64,000 bases of DNA from Heterocephalus glaber (GCF_000247695.1 NW_004624782.1:11871665-11935664); one strand, 5' to 3'. Counted from the first letter of the stretch, positions 1 to 12,570 are shown. Notes: generated by a model not told the origin, from the sequence alone. Translations and numbers: made by a program.

Positions 1-106
1 GTTCTTGCTTGTGAGGGGTCAACATGGAGACTCCCACAGCCACGCAGCCTTCCGCACACTCACACGGGAGCCTGGCTCCCCTATCTGTGCTCTGCCATTC
101 TCCAGG

Positions 107-245
107 GTAAACTTTTCTACAAAGGGCCAGATGGTAAATATTTTTGGCGAGGTGGGTCACACAGCCCTTACAATGCAAGTGCAGCAAAGACAATTTATAA
201 ACAAATGGTGTGGCTGTTTTAATAAAACTTTAGGTACAGATAGAG
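107..245 (+). mobile_element. hAT-Charlie-type MER fossil
   Basis: Reads like the mammalian element that begins AAACTTTTTCTGTAAAGGGC and ends in AATAAAACTTTA, with 'CAAATGGTGTGGCTGTTTTA' close to consensus. The subfamily name is not assigned. Confidence 0.7.
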
Positions 246-1140
246 GTGACAGGCAGGACCCAGCTCATGGGACATAGTTTGCCAACTCTGGCTGCTGATC
301 CTCACATCCAGCCAGCGGACAGGAGAGGGGGGAGAAGCAGCGCATGGCAGAGGTTTTAAGTGGTCGGGCTTAGAAGTCATGACATGACCTGCCTGCAGTT
401 CCCCTGGCAGGGCAGTCACAAGGCCACATCTAACAGCAGCCGGGAGCGACACTGAGGAACAAGGGCCAGGTACCAGAAGGAAAGGGAAGGGCTTTGGCAG
501 ATGCCCAGCTACCCCTACAATGCGCACTCCAGCTGCATTCTCTCTCTCAAGGGGTAGGAACGTGGGTAGAAGGTACCCGTCATCCCCATCCACAGCTGAG
601 CACACTGAGGCTCAAAGGGGCCGAAGGAGTGGTGAAGGCCCAGAGTCAGTGGCCAAGGTCTGTCTTCATCAAACCCCACAGGCACAGTCTTGAGGGATAA
701 GATGAAGAGGCCAGGAACTCAGTCCTGGGGCCAGGGAGCATGACCCCCTCACCAAAAAGGCTTCGCAAAGGACTGTGAGTTTGGGTCAAACCAAAAATCT
801 AGCAGCCGTCCTGGTTCCTCCCTCACCTGATACAGCTCCCAGACTGAGGTAAGGGGGCGCTGCCCCTTAGAGGACACTGCCCAGCTTTGCCCTGACCAGC
901 ACATTCTGGAACCAAACCCCCGGGGGCCAGAGAAGTCCTGATTCCAACTGGCCTTCCAGGTCGCGAAAGCTATTTCCCAGGCCAGGAGGACAAGGTATGT
1001 TTCATTCAACAGCGTTGTTAGCTTGACTTGTGACTACTAAATACTGGACTCCAGTATATGAACCTCCACTACGCTCTCACCCTGGATCTTGCAAGAATGG
1101 GAGCTACTGGTATCCCAGGCACCAATCAGGACCCTGAAGG
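246..1140. other. Intergenic, no recognisable feature
   Basis: Mixed-composition sequence. No splice-flanked protein-like frame, RNA gene or repeat recognised. Confidence 0.5.
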
Positions 1141-1144
1141 CAGA

Positions 1145-1345
1145 CCAGCTGGATCTGAATCCCAGCTCTGCCCCACTCAAGTGTGGGGTCTTGGGCAACA
1201 CAGGCTCCTTTATGTCTCAGTTTCCCCGCCTGTAAACTGATGGTAAGAACAGCACCGACCTTATAGAGTTGTGGGAGGGATTTAACCAAGTTAAAATTTG
1301 TAGAACACTTAGAATTGTGTCTGATACTTAGTAAATGCTCTGCTA
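1145..1345 (+). repeat. MIR SINE
   Basis: Shows the MIR core and tail order: a CTTGGGCAA-like block, TCAGTTTCCCCGCCTGTAAA, the GTTGTGGGAGGGATT block, then TTAGTAAATGCT. Confidence 0.75.
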
Positions 1346-1349
1346 AATA

Positions 1350-2245
1350 AATAAACATCCCCCTGCCCACCCTGCTGCAGCAGGCCCAGCCTCCCACTCG
1401 GCTCAAGGGAAACACCACTTGAATCAGCAAAGCATAAGCTTGTAGCTTTTTTCTGTCTCTAAAAGTAATAGCCCCAAGGTGGCAGTTGCTGTCTCTTGCT
1501 ATTCCTCCAAACCGACCTGTTCAAATGCCAACTGCAGCATGTCACCTCAGCTGGCAGAAAGTTGTTCCACCTAGTAATTGTCCAGAAATTATGGTGCTTC
1601 CTTCCTCAACATGAAAGTACAGGCCGAGCTATTTGTAAGCTTTGGCATCTGCCACTCTGGGCAAAGCAGATGGCAGAGATAAAAGTGCAGGACCGGGCAG
1701 GCTGATGAGGAGCTGGCCTTCATTACCCAGGCATTTTCCTTGAGACGCAACTGAAATGCATCCAGCCTCTCCTGCCACAGACTGACTGTACACTTGACCG
1801 AGGAAGGGCACAGTGGATAGGGAAGTTATCTCTTCTATCTCACTCAGATTTTGATGATTGAAATGGGAGGGACAAAAGATGATCCAGGAAGGAATCGGCC
1901 CCAGCCAAATCCTAAAACCCTTTCCCACGCTAGAGACCCTGGAGCCCTTCAGTCCTTAAGTAAGGAGCTATTAATTGATCCATTCTGGTTGAAAGTCAGT
2001 GTCATAGATTGATGGATCACAAGGCATGGCTGCTCATTACAAGGGCCCAGGAGGCTTTTATAAAAGACCTGTTCTCTGACCTCACTTCACGTGATTGGAT
2101 CAGACTCTCTTAGAATAGAGATCTGATGCTGGCCATTTTTTTAAAGCTCCAGACCATTGAAATATGCAGTCATGGGTAAAATGCTCAGACTTAGATATTA
2201 ATTTAGGTTGCACTTCCACATATCAATGGCCTGCTGGGGCCCGGG
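1350..2245. other. Intergenic, no recognisable feature
   Basis: No gene-like or repeat-like signal that I could name. Confidence 0.5.
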
Positions 2246-2249
2246 CCAT

Positions 2250-2385
2250 GGTCACTTACTTTACCCTTCTGGCAAGAAAGGTCTCATATCTTGCTCTCAG
2301 AATAAACCAAAGCTCAGAGAGAAATGACTTGCCCAGGGTCACACAACTAAGTGGCAGCAAAGGCCTTAAAACCCCTTCTTGGAGC
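2250..2385 (-). repeat. MIR SINE, reverse orientation
   Basis: Contains the reverse-MIR signature CTTGCCCAGGGTCACACAAC followed by TAAGTGGCAGC. Confidence 0.6.
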
Positions 2386-2634
2386 TCCAGGATCAGTCTA
2401 TGCCCACAGTTATCTCTAAGGTCCTGGAGTACAGGAGCCCAATGGACAATAATGGCCTCCCTGTCCTTGTTTAGCCATGGGCCTTTCCATAGGAGGCTGG
2501 GAAGCATTACCCTTGGGAGCCAGGAAGCCTGGGACCCAATGCCAGTTCAGCAGCTCAGCAATTACATTCATATCTCCCTCTGAGGTTTAAAGGCATTAAG
2601 GCTTCTGAACAGCCCGCAGGGAGGCTGCTTTTGA

Positions 2635-2830
2635 CCTGTATATTCCTTTTCCAGTTTCCACTGGATACATCTCCCAGCATCCTTTGCAGTTAGGTGTGAT
2701 CATGTGACTGGGTTCTGGCCAGTGGAAGAGAGCAGAAGTGATGTCATCACTCCTGACCCTGCCCACTGGAAGCCTACTGATAGGATGGAAGAGGGTGCGG
2801 GTTCCTCACCAGTAAAACCAGGCTGTTGAG
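2635..2830. repeat. Ancient mammalian interspersed repeat, class unassigned
   Basis: CATGTGACTGGGTTCTGGCC followed by AGTGGAAGAGAGCAGAAGTGATG is a phrase seen in many mammalian genomes. I cannot name the family securely. It contains the palindrome GTGATGTCATCAC at 2739-2751. Confidence 0.4.
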
Positions 2831-3099
2831 GATTCAGCACATCTAGAGAGGGCTGAATGACAGAATGCATGCAAAGCACTTAGAACAGAATGGGGAAAAA
2901 TGTAAACTGTGACCTTATTTTCTCCCACACCCCCTTTCGCTCAGATCTCTCACCCCGGCAAGGTCAGGGATGCACTTTGGCTGGTTCGCTTCACAGAAAA
3001 GCGAATGGAGTGGGCAGCAGTTGGGGGCTCAGGACGCAAATCCAAGCCCCAGCCCTGCCCCTCAGGACTGTCAGACTCTGAGCAAGTTAAGAGCTTTGT

Positions 3100-3198
3100 C
3101 TTCAGCATCCTGCTCCTCCTGCTCCTCTCCTCTTCCTCTTTCCCCTACCTTCCCAGTCTCTCCATCTTTCCCCCGTCCCCTTCCTCTCCTACCCCCCT
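3100..3198. repeat. Homopyrimidine tract
   Basis: About 100 bases that are almost entirely C/T on the + strand, made of imperfect CTCCTC/CCTTCC units. Confidence 0.75.
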
Positions 3199-3231
3199 GC
3201 ATGATAAGATTGGGAAAACTACTTAAGATGA

Positions 3232-3370
3232 TTCTACAAATGAATGTTTCTCAAAGGGTGTCCAGGATCAGAAGTATCCACCTTCCCCAGGAACGTGTGA
3301 GAAACCCAGATTCTTAGACTTGATCCAAACCTGCTGAATCAGAACCACTGGGGCTGGGCTAGCACTCCGC
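3232..3370 (-). mobile_element. MER5A-like hAT fossil
   Basis: TTTCTCAAAGGGTGTCC at the start and CCTGCTGAATCAGAACCACT at the end match the reverse complement of the MER5A consensus as I remember it. Confidence 0.6.
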
Positions 3371-3610
3371 ATGCAACAGTCCTGGGCAGGGCTGCAGCAC
3401 AGGCAGGTTGGAGACTACATGGGCTCCTACAAAGGTGTCGACACTGTGCTTGTTATGTGATAAACCTCCAGAAAGGGTGTCTTTATTTGTTTTTGTCCCC
3501 AAGGAGGATGCTCTGGACCCTGGAGAATGACTACTGTAAAGCAGCAACCTGCATCTTGCCCAATAACTTGAATTTCTGAAGAAAGAAATCACTTCTTAAA
3601 CATTTCCTGT

Positions 3611-3697
3611 GGGCTGGGGTGTAGCTCAATGGTAAACCATTTGCCTAGCATGTGCAAGGATATGAGTTTGATCCACAGCACTGCAAAAAGTATATAT
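3611..3697 (+). repeat. Old ID-type tRNA-derived SINE
   Basis: GGGCTGGGGTGTAGCTCAAT, then GCAAGGATATGAGTTTGATCC and CAGCACTGCAAAAA. Box A and box B are both recognisable. It is more diverged than the younger copies elsewhere in the window. Confidence 0.75.
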
Positions 3698-3699
3698 TT

Positions 3700-4840
3700 C
3701 CTGTAACTCACTGGCATTCACCCTCCTTTGTGCTGTGCTGGCCTAGGAGTAAACTTCAGCCTTTTCTGACTTTTCCATGCCGCGGTAGGGTAGGCCTCTG
3801 TTCTGGGGTGGCACAGTGCCAGGCTGCCATGGGTTTGGGCCTGCTGTGGGTCCTCTGTACATGTGGGTCACCACCAAGAGCCCACCTTTCCTGACCATGT
3901 GGTCCCTTCCAAAGTCAAAGCTCTCTGTGGGTTCCAGAACACATGGGCTCCCAGGACCTCGGCCAGAGCTGCCTCTGGCACCAAGTTCCAGAGCCTGGTT
4001 CCAGTGCCCAAGGCCAGGCTAACCAAGGCACAGTGACGCGAGCCACCAGCAAGAGCGGCAGACCAGGCGGAAACAGTGACTTTGCACCAGGCAGCCAGGG
4101 GACCATCAAGCAATCCGGGGCCTACTGGATCTCTTTTTCCAGGGAAACTGCATCTGGATCTGAATTTCCAAGAGAAATTTAAATATCTGATCTTTTGTTG
4201 ACAACAAATATTTCTAAAAAGTAAAATGCCGTATGGGACAAAGCAAGCAAATCCACGGGCAGGATTCAGCTGAAAGGGGGATGAGCACAGAGGCCCAGAG
4301 GAGGCCACTTCTCCAGGGTCTTACAGTCCCCAGAGACACCAGGAAGGAGAGCAGGGCCCACCGCACAGGCCCAACACCCCCTCTCTCTTCCCAGCCAGGG
4401 AAGGGTCCCCCAGCCTGCGGGGGAGAGTCATCCTCCTTCCTGTTTGCTGAGATCCTCCATGGTGCCGTGAATCCCCTACGTCATCTCAGTTCCCCTACAA
4501 GAGAAGCCAACCCGGAAACCTGTGCGGGCCGCCTCTCCCACCCACCTGTTCTGCTCATCCTCCCCCAGAGGCAGCAGCTGCTGCTGGGCTGAGAAGGAAG
4601 AGGGGAGTGGAGAAAGGAGGAAGCACAAAAGATGAGTTATGGTGCAGCTTTGGGGCACTAACGCAGAGGTACTGAAGGGGACTCAGGCCACTGCTCCCAT
4701 CCCATCTCTCTGCAGTGGGTGTGGAGGGAAACCGGATCCCCACCTTGGATGGAGTGGACAGGGAAGCTCTCTCTGGAGAGGTGACTTCCCGTGAAATGTG
4801 AGGGATAAAGAGCCACCCACTGTTGAGTGTCAACCTGGGT
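3700..4840. other. Intergenic, no recognisable feature
   Basis: Moderately GC-rich. Open frames of 60-150 codons occur on both strands with no protein similarity that I recognise. Confidence 0.5.
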
Positions 4841-5130
4841 CCTTCAGTCATCTCTTTATCCAACCAAATATTCACTGCATACCTACTTTGTGCCAGGCAG
4901 TGGCATAGGTCCTGGGGAGCTACAGTGATCAGGAACATGAGGTTGGTGTCCCCAGGGAGCCGCCCTCAGTGACCCAGGCTCTATGTATCCCTCAAGTTTC
5001 AGAGCTGAGGACCAAAGAGGACAAGGTGTTCCCATAGGTGAAAACATGCACTGATTCAGCAAATATTTACTGAGCACCTACTGTGTGCCCAGAACGGTTC
5101 AGCAGTGAACAAGACAGATGAGGTTCCTCC
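4840..5130 (+). repeat. L2 LINE 3'-end fragments
   Basis: Two phrases typical of L2: CACTGCATACCTACTTTGTG near 4873 and CAGCAAATATTTACTGAGCA near 5058, the latter followed by CAGTGAACAAGACAGA. Confidence 0.6.
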
Positions 5131-5346
5131 AGATGAGGCTTCGATGGAAGAGGCAGAAGGTCAGTGTAGTAACAATAGTCTATGTTGGATTGGAAAGACT
5201 GCAAGTGTTAGGGGGAAATGGAGACCAAGGAAGAGAAGATGAGAATTGAGCGTTTGAGGCGGGGAGTCACAGTGTTAAATAGGAGATTCCGAGAAGTGGC
5301 ATTTGAACTTGGATTTGAAAGAGGTGAAGAAGTTAGCAGCACAAAT

Positions 5347-5475
5347 CCATGTGTGGTGGTACACGCCTGTTATCCTAGCACTTGAGAGGCTGAGGCAAGA
5401 GGATCGCCATGAGCTATATAGTTCAAGGCCAGCCTGGGCTACATAGTGAGACAATCTCAAAAAATACATAAAATT
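5347..5475 (+). repeat. B1-type 7SL-derived SINE
   Basis: Begins GTGTGGTGGTACACGCCTG, contains GAGGCTGAGGCAAGAGGATC and TTCAAGGCCAGCCTGGGCTA, and ends in an A-rich tail. Confidence 0.85.
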
Positions 5476-6785
5476 AAAAACACAGACAGGAGACTGGGGG
5501 GAAGAGCGCCATGCAGGGGACATCGCAGGCTCAGAGGCCTTCACATGTTCCAGGAGCAGCAGGGCTGGAACCTCAGTGAGGACAGGAGGAGGCTGGGGGG
5601 TTGCAGGGGCCATGTTCAGTAAGGACCTTGCCTGGGGCCATCTCACTCCTGCCAGCGACCCCCCAGAACCATCAGTCTCCTTGAATTCTGGGGAGCAGAC
5701 GCAGCCACTGGCTCTCCCGGGTTCTTGGGAGCACCCTGCTCGTTTGCCATTTCTCGGGGGCCAGTAACTTGAGATTTACACGTCCTCCCCGGGGCTGGGT
5801 ACCTCAGGGCCCTGTTCCGTCTTCAGGGCTTCTGCCCAGGGCGTCTGCTCCTTCACAGATTACATCGCTGCCTCCTGGCCTGCTAATTCCGACAGCTGGT
5901 TACCCGCTCACCAATTTCCCCTTGCTAATTGCCAAGGGAAGAATTATAAATAAATGTGTACAAGCAAACAGATGCTGTCATTTAAAACATCGATTCATCT
6001 AGCAAAAAATGCCCCACTTAGGACTGAAGTGGCATGCTGCAGAGAATGTGTCTTGGTGGCATTTTAATGAAATCAGAAAGACAATGGCGGAGCTCACTAA
6101 TGGATTCCACAGGAGCAAAGGGACAAGGGCAGAGGGAAGGAAGACAGGCAGCCCCCCTTTGTGGATGTGACATTCGGGGCTCCAGACCTCCAAGAGAGGC
6201 AAGGCTCCCTCTCTGTTGGGCACTTTCTTCTCCCTGTCTCTTCCTCCAACCCTACCTGCCTCTTACACCTGCTTATGACATCTGATTAGATTTGTTCATT
6301 ATTATTTTCAGCCTCAGAAGCAGTTCTTGCCCATTTTGTGGTTCCTGGAAACCTTGATCCAGAGCACAGTGCTGGGCACACAGCTAGACCGCATCTCCCT
6401 GCTTTCCCTGGGGTCAGGAATGTTTTGAGAGGCCAACGGAATAGGACAGAAGTGACATTGCTAGTCCTGGCCCGTGAGACCTCCTCCTAAGCTCTGCCAC
6501 GGTCCTTCCCCATCTGTGTGCTGGAGAAAGAGGACTTTAAGGCCCCTACAGGAGGCGGTGGAGCCTCAGATGAAAAAACTGTGGGTCCCTGAACCCCTAG
6601 ATGGAGCAGAGCCTCCTGTCTGTATGTGTCCCAGTGCAATGGGAGGCAAAATCAACTTAATACATCGGGCCACAGAAGTTCTGGGTAGTTTGTAACTGTA
6701 GGGATTTTACTCTAAATGATACATGATAAGTTTCAGAATTCATCATTCATTGTTCATTCACTGAGCACATAATAAAAACATCTAA
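5476..6785. other. Intergenic, no recognisable feature
   Basis: Nothing nameable on either strand; composition is ordinary. Confidence 0.5.
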
Positions 6786-6789
6786 TTAT

Positions 6790-7235
6790 TTCTGTATTGG
6801 TCAGCTTTGCATGGCTGGGATAAGACACCTGACATACACAGCTTCAAAGAGGAGAGACTTATTTTGGCTCATGGTTCCAGAGGTTTCAGTTCACAGTCTG
6901 TTGGCTCCAAGGCAGGAACATCATGGAGAAGGGCACAGTGGAGCAAAGCTGCTCACCTCATGGCAGCCAGGAAGCAGAAAAAGAGCAAGAGAACCAGAAA
7001 GAGGAAGGGGCTGCGGACAGGATACACCAATCAAAGACCCAGTGACCCTCCAGCCCCATCTCCTGATTGTCCTCTCAGCTATGAACTCATCATCAGACAG
7101 TCCATGGATTAATCAGTGTCTGCATGATCCAGTCACCTCTCTAGCCCCACCTCTGAGCACCGCTGAGCTGAGTGATCAAGCCCTCAATACTTGAGTCTTG
7201 GGGGACACTTCATGTTTGAACTGGAACACTCTCCT
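6790..7235 (-). mobile_element. MaLR-type LTR remnant, reverse orientation
   Basis: Starts TCTGTATTGGTCAGCTTTGC and continues GAGAGACTTATTTTGGCTCA then GGTTTCAGTTCACAG. This is the reverse complement of the R-U5 end of rodent MaLR (ORR1/MLT1-like) solo LTRs. No internal genes are present. Confidence 0.6.
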
Positions 7236-7334
7236 TCAGATATCACAGCGACCTGGTGTTTCCAGGAATGCTGTTTCCATGTTTTCCACATGGAAACACT
7301 GCCTCTGAAAGGGCTAGTAGTCTGCTGGAAGACA

Positions 7335-7520
7335 CACATCTGATCATGTAATAACTATCATTTACTGAACACTCGTCATGTGCCATAGTTGGTGCTGCAT
7401 GAATCACATTTGCCATCTTTTTTGCTTCTCAGGAAACTTCTTATCAAATAGGTATTGTCATCCCTAGTTTCCAGGTGAGGAAACTGGGACTTAAGAGAGA
7501 TCAATTTACTCACTCAAGAA
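7335..7520 (-). repeat. MIR SINE, reverse orientation
   Basis: ATCATTTACTGAACACTCGT followed by CAGGTGAGGAAACTGGGAC is typical of a reversed MIR. Confidence 0.7.
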
Positions 7521-8390
7521 AGGAAGAGAAGGGATGGGAAGGGATGGCGGGGGTGGAGGGGAGAAATAAATGACAGCAGTAGAATTCCAGCTATAAAGCT
7601 AATAAGCTAACACTGCCTGTTCTTTCAATCCCAAGAGGAGCCTCTAATAATAAGGTAATCACGGTGCATCTTAAAATAGCAGCTTACCTCAAGTCGGGCC
7701 AGCCTTAGAGAACTGAGAAACTACACACACGTGCGCGCACACACAAGCTCACACTCTATAAAGGTTAAACCCATTACATCAAAACAAAACATATGGCCAC
7801 CAAATCCACATTTATTACATCTAATTGGAAGAGACACAGCCAAGCACATGAATATTTCAGCAATTTCCAACATGCAACCTCTGTGCCAAGACCCAATTCC
7901 TCACTAGTCAGCACGCACCGGGCTCCGGGGCTGGGTTTGAGCAATGCTCCATCCCATCCCTCTTGATGAAGGTTGGGGGCCTCTCCTGAGCCACTTCCCA
8001 CGTGCTGCTGTGAAGAGCACCCCTCGAACACAGAGGTCTGAGGAGCCCCTTTTCACTAGATTTATACCCCTAACTGGTATCTGGGGAAACAGCACAGGCA
8101 AAGACAAGCTACTGGACTTTAAAATCAAATAAAAAATCCAGATCTTTTAATGTAATCCCTGACTGATCCGCCTTAATGAAGAGGTTCTGATGAGTGTCAT
8201 CTAAGCCCCTGCAGGTAGGGTGAGCAAATGGGAACCAACAGACATTGATCTCCTGGAAATTCCAGCAAAGGCCAGAGGTCCCGTGCAGAGGGATATGGGA
8301 CCTGGTCCTTCCTCTTCCCCCCTCTCACTCTCTCTCATGACACACTGCCTCTCCACAGGCCCAAAAGCAACAAGGCCAGTTGATCATCAT
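7521..8390. other. Intergenic, with short CA/CG alternating tract
   Basis: The only structure seen is ACACACACGTGCGCGCACACA at about 7724-7745, an alternating purine-pyrimidine run that could adopt Z-DNA. Confidence 0.5.
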
Positions 8391-8394
8391 TACA

Positions 8395-8820
8395 GCTGTG
8401 TCTAGGTGTCCCCCCAAAGCCCCATGCAGTCACAGGTGTGGCTGTGTCAGAGGTGGCTGGATCTAGAGTATGTGATTGGTTCATGGCGCAATGCTAGGAT
8501 TAAGGTGCTAGGAGTAAGGGTGGGTGATTACTAAATCAGTCCACTGATTAGTTTGCACCATCCTAATCCTGGTCGCCTGGATTCGATATAACGGACAGAA
8601 AGAGGCTTGTCTTGTCCCTTGCTTGCTTGCTTTGCTACCTTCTGCCTACCATGAACAGTTTCTTCTCTGTGACAGCCCTCTGCCATGCCACTCTCCCTTG
8701 GAGCCTGCCAATTATGGACTGAAACCTCTAAAAACTGTGAGCTAAATAAACCTTTCCTCCTTTAACTTTGGATGTCAGGTATTTTTGTCTCAGCAATGAG
8801 AAAAGTAACTAAGACAGTCA
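8395..8820 (+). mobile_element. MaLR-type solo LTR, forward orientation
   Basis: Starts near TGTCTAGGTGTCCCCCCAAA and ends GTGAGCTAAATAAACCTTTC then AGAAAAGTAACTAAGACAG. AATAAA in the R region lies about 70 bases from the end, as in rodent MaLR LTRs. Confidence 0.65.
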
Positions 8821-9515
8821 TCAACTGAAACCTCTGAAACCATAAGCCAATGTCAGGTTTCTTTCTGGAAAGCTAACATGGCTCATGAACTTGATTTAGC
8901 CAATTGAAGTGAATTGTGTCACTTGGGAGTTAAGCTGGCAGCTCCTGTTCCCTCCCTGAAATTCTGACTCTGTCACATGAATAAGACCGGGCTAGCATGC
9001 TGGATGACAACTGGGTTGTACTCCAGTCATCCCAGTGCCCTAGCAGACAACTAGCTGACCACCAGACACGGGAACGAGGCCAGTCTCATGAGCAAGCCCC
9101 ACCAAGACCAGTCAAGCCTGACCACCTGGGTGATCTGTACCTTCATTGCTCTGAACTGTTGAATTTCAGGATGGTTTGAATGAATGAGTACAGAGCAACA
9201 GGTCCTATCACGGGGAGGGGTGCAGAGGACAGAGACCAGACAAGATCCATAGCCTCCACGGGATTAGGAGAATGTCTTCAGGGGCTCAGTGAAGGGCAGG
9301 CAGAAGCACATCACATGTCAGGGAGCTAATGGTTGAGCCTGTCTTCACTGGGAGCTTAGCGTGGGCTGTGGCCCGGGTGGTGGTTCTGGGTACGAACCAG
9401 AGCGGCATTAAAGAGAAGGCCTTGCTGCAGCAGGAGATAGCACTCAGCCCCGGATGAGGGGCTCCAGGCCTGACCTCAGGTCCCCTAGTGCCAGCTTTCC
9501 AGTCTTCATGCCCCA
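8821..9515. other. Intergenic, no recognisable feature
   Basis: Nothing recognised. Confidence 0.5.
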
Positions 9516-9519
9516 GGGC

Positions 9520-9665
9520 TGGGTTTCCTAAGTGTGGCTGCCACCCACCTCTGAGTTTTCTGTAAAGTTAGTGAAAATGCAGAATCCTGGGCCTGCCCAG
9601 AACCAGTGAATCAAAACCTCCATAGGAGGCATCCGAGAACCTGTTATTTTAAGCGATTCCACACT
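9520..9665 (-). mobile_element. MER5A-like hAT fossil
   Basis: CCTAAGTGTGGCTGCC, then AAAATGCAGAATCCTGGGCC and CCAGTGAATCAAAACCTCC match the reversed MER5A pattern. Confidence 0.55.
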
Positions 9666-10510
9666 GCCTTCCAGGAATCTTAGACAGAGCAGGAAGGATG
9701 ACTGTCATCACCACCAGGCGTCTGGGAGGCTGGAAACATCGATTCTGGGACAGCAGGACAAGGCCGTGTGACTTGGGGCGCTCAGCTGCTTAGTCCTTCC
9801 TGCAAACCTGCAGAAGGAGAAAGGAGTGAGGATCAGAGATCTAGTCAGCCAGACCTGCTGTCAGGATTTTTGACTTGTGCTGTAGAGAAGCCATTCAATA
9901 AGACACCTTGTCTTTTGTTCTGAGTCTCCACACAGGACATTTTAGGCTCACTAGGTCCCTGCTGAGGAGGTGAGGATCACATGCTGAAGGCGGGATGAAG
10001 GCCTGAATCAGCAAGTGACTGGGCCTGCATCACACAACAGAAGGTCCTGGTGGCATCAGTAAAAGGGCCAGGATGTGGAAGAGTTATCACTCTCCTTTCT
10101 ATGCAACTAGGGTAAATTAAATGTCTCTTCTTCTATGGTTGAGCTAAATGTTGTTTTCAAGTCTGGAGTTTTGTTTGTATGTGTATATTTTAAATAAATT
10201 TGATAATTGAGCCACAAATGTTCCCAGCACACTTGGGCATATCTAAATTACAGGCTTCTGATCTAATGGAGAAAAATCACCAATACGGGCATAAATGATG
10301 GCTTTTGTCTTCTTAGTGCTTTTCACAACACTCAGATGGGTCTGTCAGCTTAATGGCCATTTCCAAAGCTGCTGGGAATAAGGGCAGAGAAGGGGCTGGA
10401 AATGAGACGACAGGAAGTGAAATTCCATGGTGATAATCTATGCTCCTTTTAAGAAAACATTTCACATTTGCCTGTAATTTACCTCAACAAGCCAGTTTGG
10501 AAAAACACAA
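9666..10510. other. Intergenic, no recognisable feature
   Basis: AT-rich towards 10.2 kb; nothing recognised. Confidence 0.5.
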
Positions 10511-10512
10511 AC

Positions 10513-10610
10513 CAGGCTGGGGTTGTAGAGCTGTTTAGCATGTGTGAGGTCCTGGGTTCACTCCCCAGCACCAAAAAAACCAAAACTAAAAACAAAAATC
10601 AAACTGGCAA
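10513..10610 (+). repeat. ID-type SINE, internally shortened
   Basis: AGGCTGGGGTTGTAGAGCTG runs straight into TTTAGCATGTGTGAGGTCCT and GGGTTCACTCCCCAGCACC with an A-rich tail. Part of the box A side is missing. Confidence 0.75.
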
Positions 10611-11020
10611 AAGGAATGTTTTTCTCTCTCTGGCTGCAGCACTCTCTGCTCACAGCTAACAGCCAGAATTCCATTCCTGATCACTGGAAGAGGACTTCTG
10701 GTATTAGGGGGCTTAGATCCAAATTTCCTTTGGCCCTTGTTATGGGTCTGGGCAACTAGGGGCTTAGTGCCCACCTACGGTAGTCATTGTATAATAATTG
10801 ACTGTCAACTATCAAATAAAAATCAAATTCAGACATAGTGAAGAGAGAGTTTTAGTTGAAAGGGTTATTGCAAGGAAGAAAGGGGCTCTAGTTTCAGGGG
10901 AGAAACAGTACTGCAAGAGAGAGGACCTGTGTCCACAAGATCTGCAAACACCCTGAGGGTTAGGCAAAGAGCTTTTCTCCTGTATGGAGGGAAAAGCAAG
11001 GCTAGCAAGAGCAGGAAGTG

Positions 11021-11106
11021 AAGGGCCGGGATTTAGCTCAGTGGTTCCGCCGCCTGCCTCGCAAGCGCAGGGACCCGAGTTCCATCCCCGGCACCAAAAA
11101 AAAACA
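11021..11106 (+). repeat. Young ID-type SINE with perfect 14-bp target duplication
   Basis: GGGCCGGGATTTAGCTCAGT head, intact B box, A tail. It is flanked by AAGAGCAGGAAGTG at 11007-11020 and 11107-11120, without mismatch. Confidence 0.9.
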
Positions 11107-11120
11107 AAGAGCAGGAAGTG

Positions 11121-12395
11121 GGAGGAGAGGGTGGTATGATGGGAGAGAAGTCACAGACAGTTCACCCTGAGGCAGGGCTGCTCTCCAGAAGGGCTGTGCA
11201 CTGGTTGGGGCTGAGGGTAGGCCAATGTTCAGGGGTCTACAGGAAGGAGAGGCTTAGCCAAAGCTCCGTTCCTAAGCGTTTTGTTCTGATCTTTGGGGAC
11301 AAGCAGTTTAGCTGATCACTTATGAGACAAAGCACGGGGATTGGGAGAGTCTGTGTCTGACCTTGTCATCATCAAAGGGTTGCCTGTCCCTGAGTCTTAT
11401 CTGTCTTGCTGGGAAGAGTGGTTTTGTGGAAAGCTGTATTCTGGAACAACAACAACAACAAAAAAAGAAGACTGAGAGGAATACCTCTTACTTTCACTGT
11501 TTTCTAGGGTCCATGCTGAGGTAAAATTCAACACTGTCACCACACAATGGAGGGAACAAAGGCAGGTGGACTTTGAACCTGTGACTGCTGGGCCCAGTGC
11601 CCACCACCTCAGTGAGCTTGGTGGGTTACGGAAAACTGTTTCTCTGCTTTACTTTCTCTCTCTTTAATTAGGAATGATCATTATTATCACCAGAAAGCTG
11701 GGTCCTGACACAGCACAGAATAGCCCTTCACTCCTCGGTCCTGGATTCTTTGTGCCTTTGATGAAAAAATTCAGCCAAGACCTGTGGCAGCCATGCAGAA
11801 GTATAGGTAGAATTTATTGTAATGAAGATATAAAAAAAAGAAGATACAGAGTTACGGCTTCAGGAGAGAAAGTCAGCAATGTCGCAAAGACATCTGTCTG
11901 CAGTGTGAGTTTGGGAACATTTTTATGCACACAACAGTTATTCTTGGGGCCCAGGGAACTATGATGATTATCATACATGATCTATATGCTTATGGGCATT
12001 TCTCTTAGGAGTCATTCTGATGTCCTCATCTCAAAAATGTCTTCCTTGCTCCTTTCAGGTTGTCAGTGTTCCCTCCAGGTCCTTAATTCCCTTAAGAATC
12101 TAAGTCAAGTCTCAGCCTCGGGAGAGAGGGCCTTTAAAGAATGCTCCTTTTCCTAGTACCATTCCACGTGGGCCATGGTGTATGCCTTGCTTTGGAAACA
12201 GATGACCAAATGGCCAGATACGAGAAGGAATGCATGCAATGTGCATGGGACTGCTTTAGGTCAGATACTTAACAAATGATAGTAAATCTTTGTTTTTTAA
12301 CTATAACTGGCAAGACATGTTATTTTGGACCACCCTTTGTCCATCAGGCCAGCTAGTATCTAACAACTGTGATACCAACTAGCTATGATTTTGTG
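11121..12395. other. Intergenic, possible LTR remnants, unassigned
   Basis: A short (CAA)n run sits at about 11447-11461. The stretches 10800-11500 and 11700-12150 have the texture of degraded LTRs read backwards, but I could not name a family. Confidence 0.3.
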
Positions 12396-12399
12396 AGCG

Positions 12400-12570
12400 G
12401 CACCCCTTACTCCCCGCCCTTACTGGGGATTGAACCCAGGGACTTTGTCCTGAGATATATTCCCATCTCTTTCTTTTGTTTTGTTTTGTTTTTTGAGACA
12501 GAGTCTTGCTAAGTTTCCCAGACTGAGTTCAAACTGATCCTCTGGCTTCAGCCTCCCAGAGGATTTTAGT
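12400..12570 (-). repeat. B1/ID composite SINE, reverse
   Basis: TACTGGGGATTGAACCCAGG, a poly-T stretch, then GAGACAGAGTCTTGCTAAGT and CAGCCTCCCAGAGGAT: a reversed B1 unit beside a reversed ID-like unit. Confidence 0.75.
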
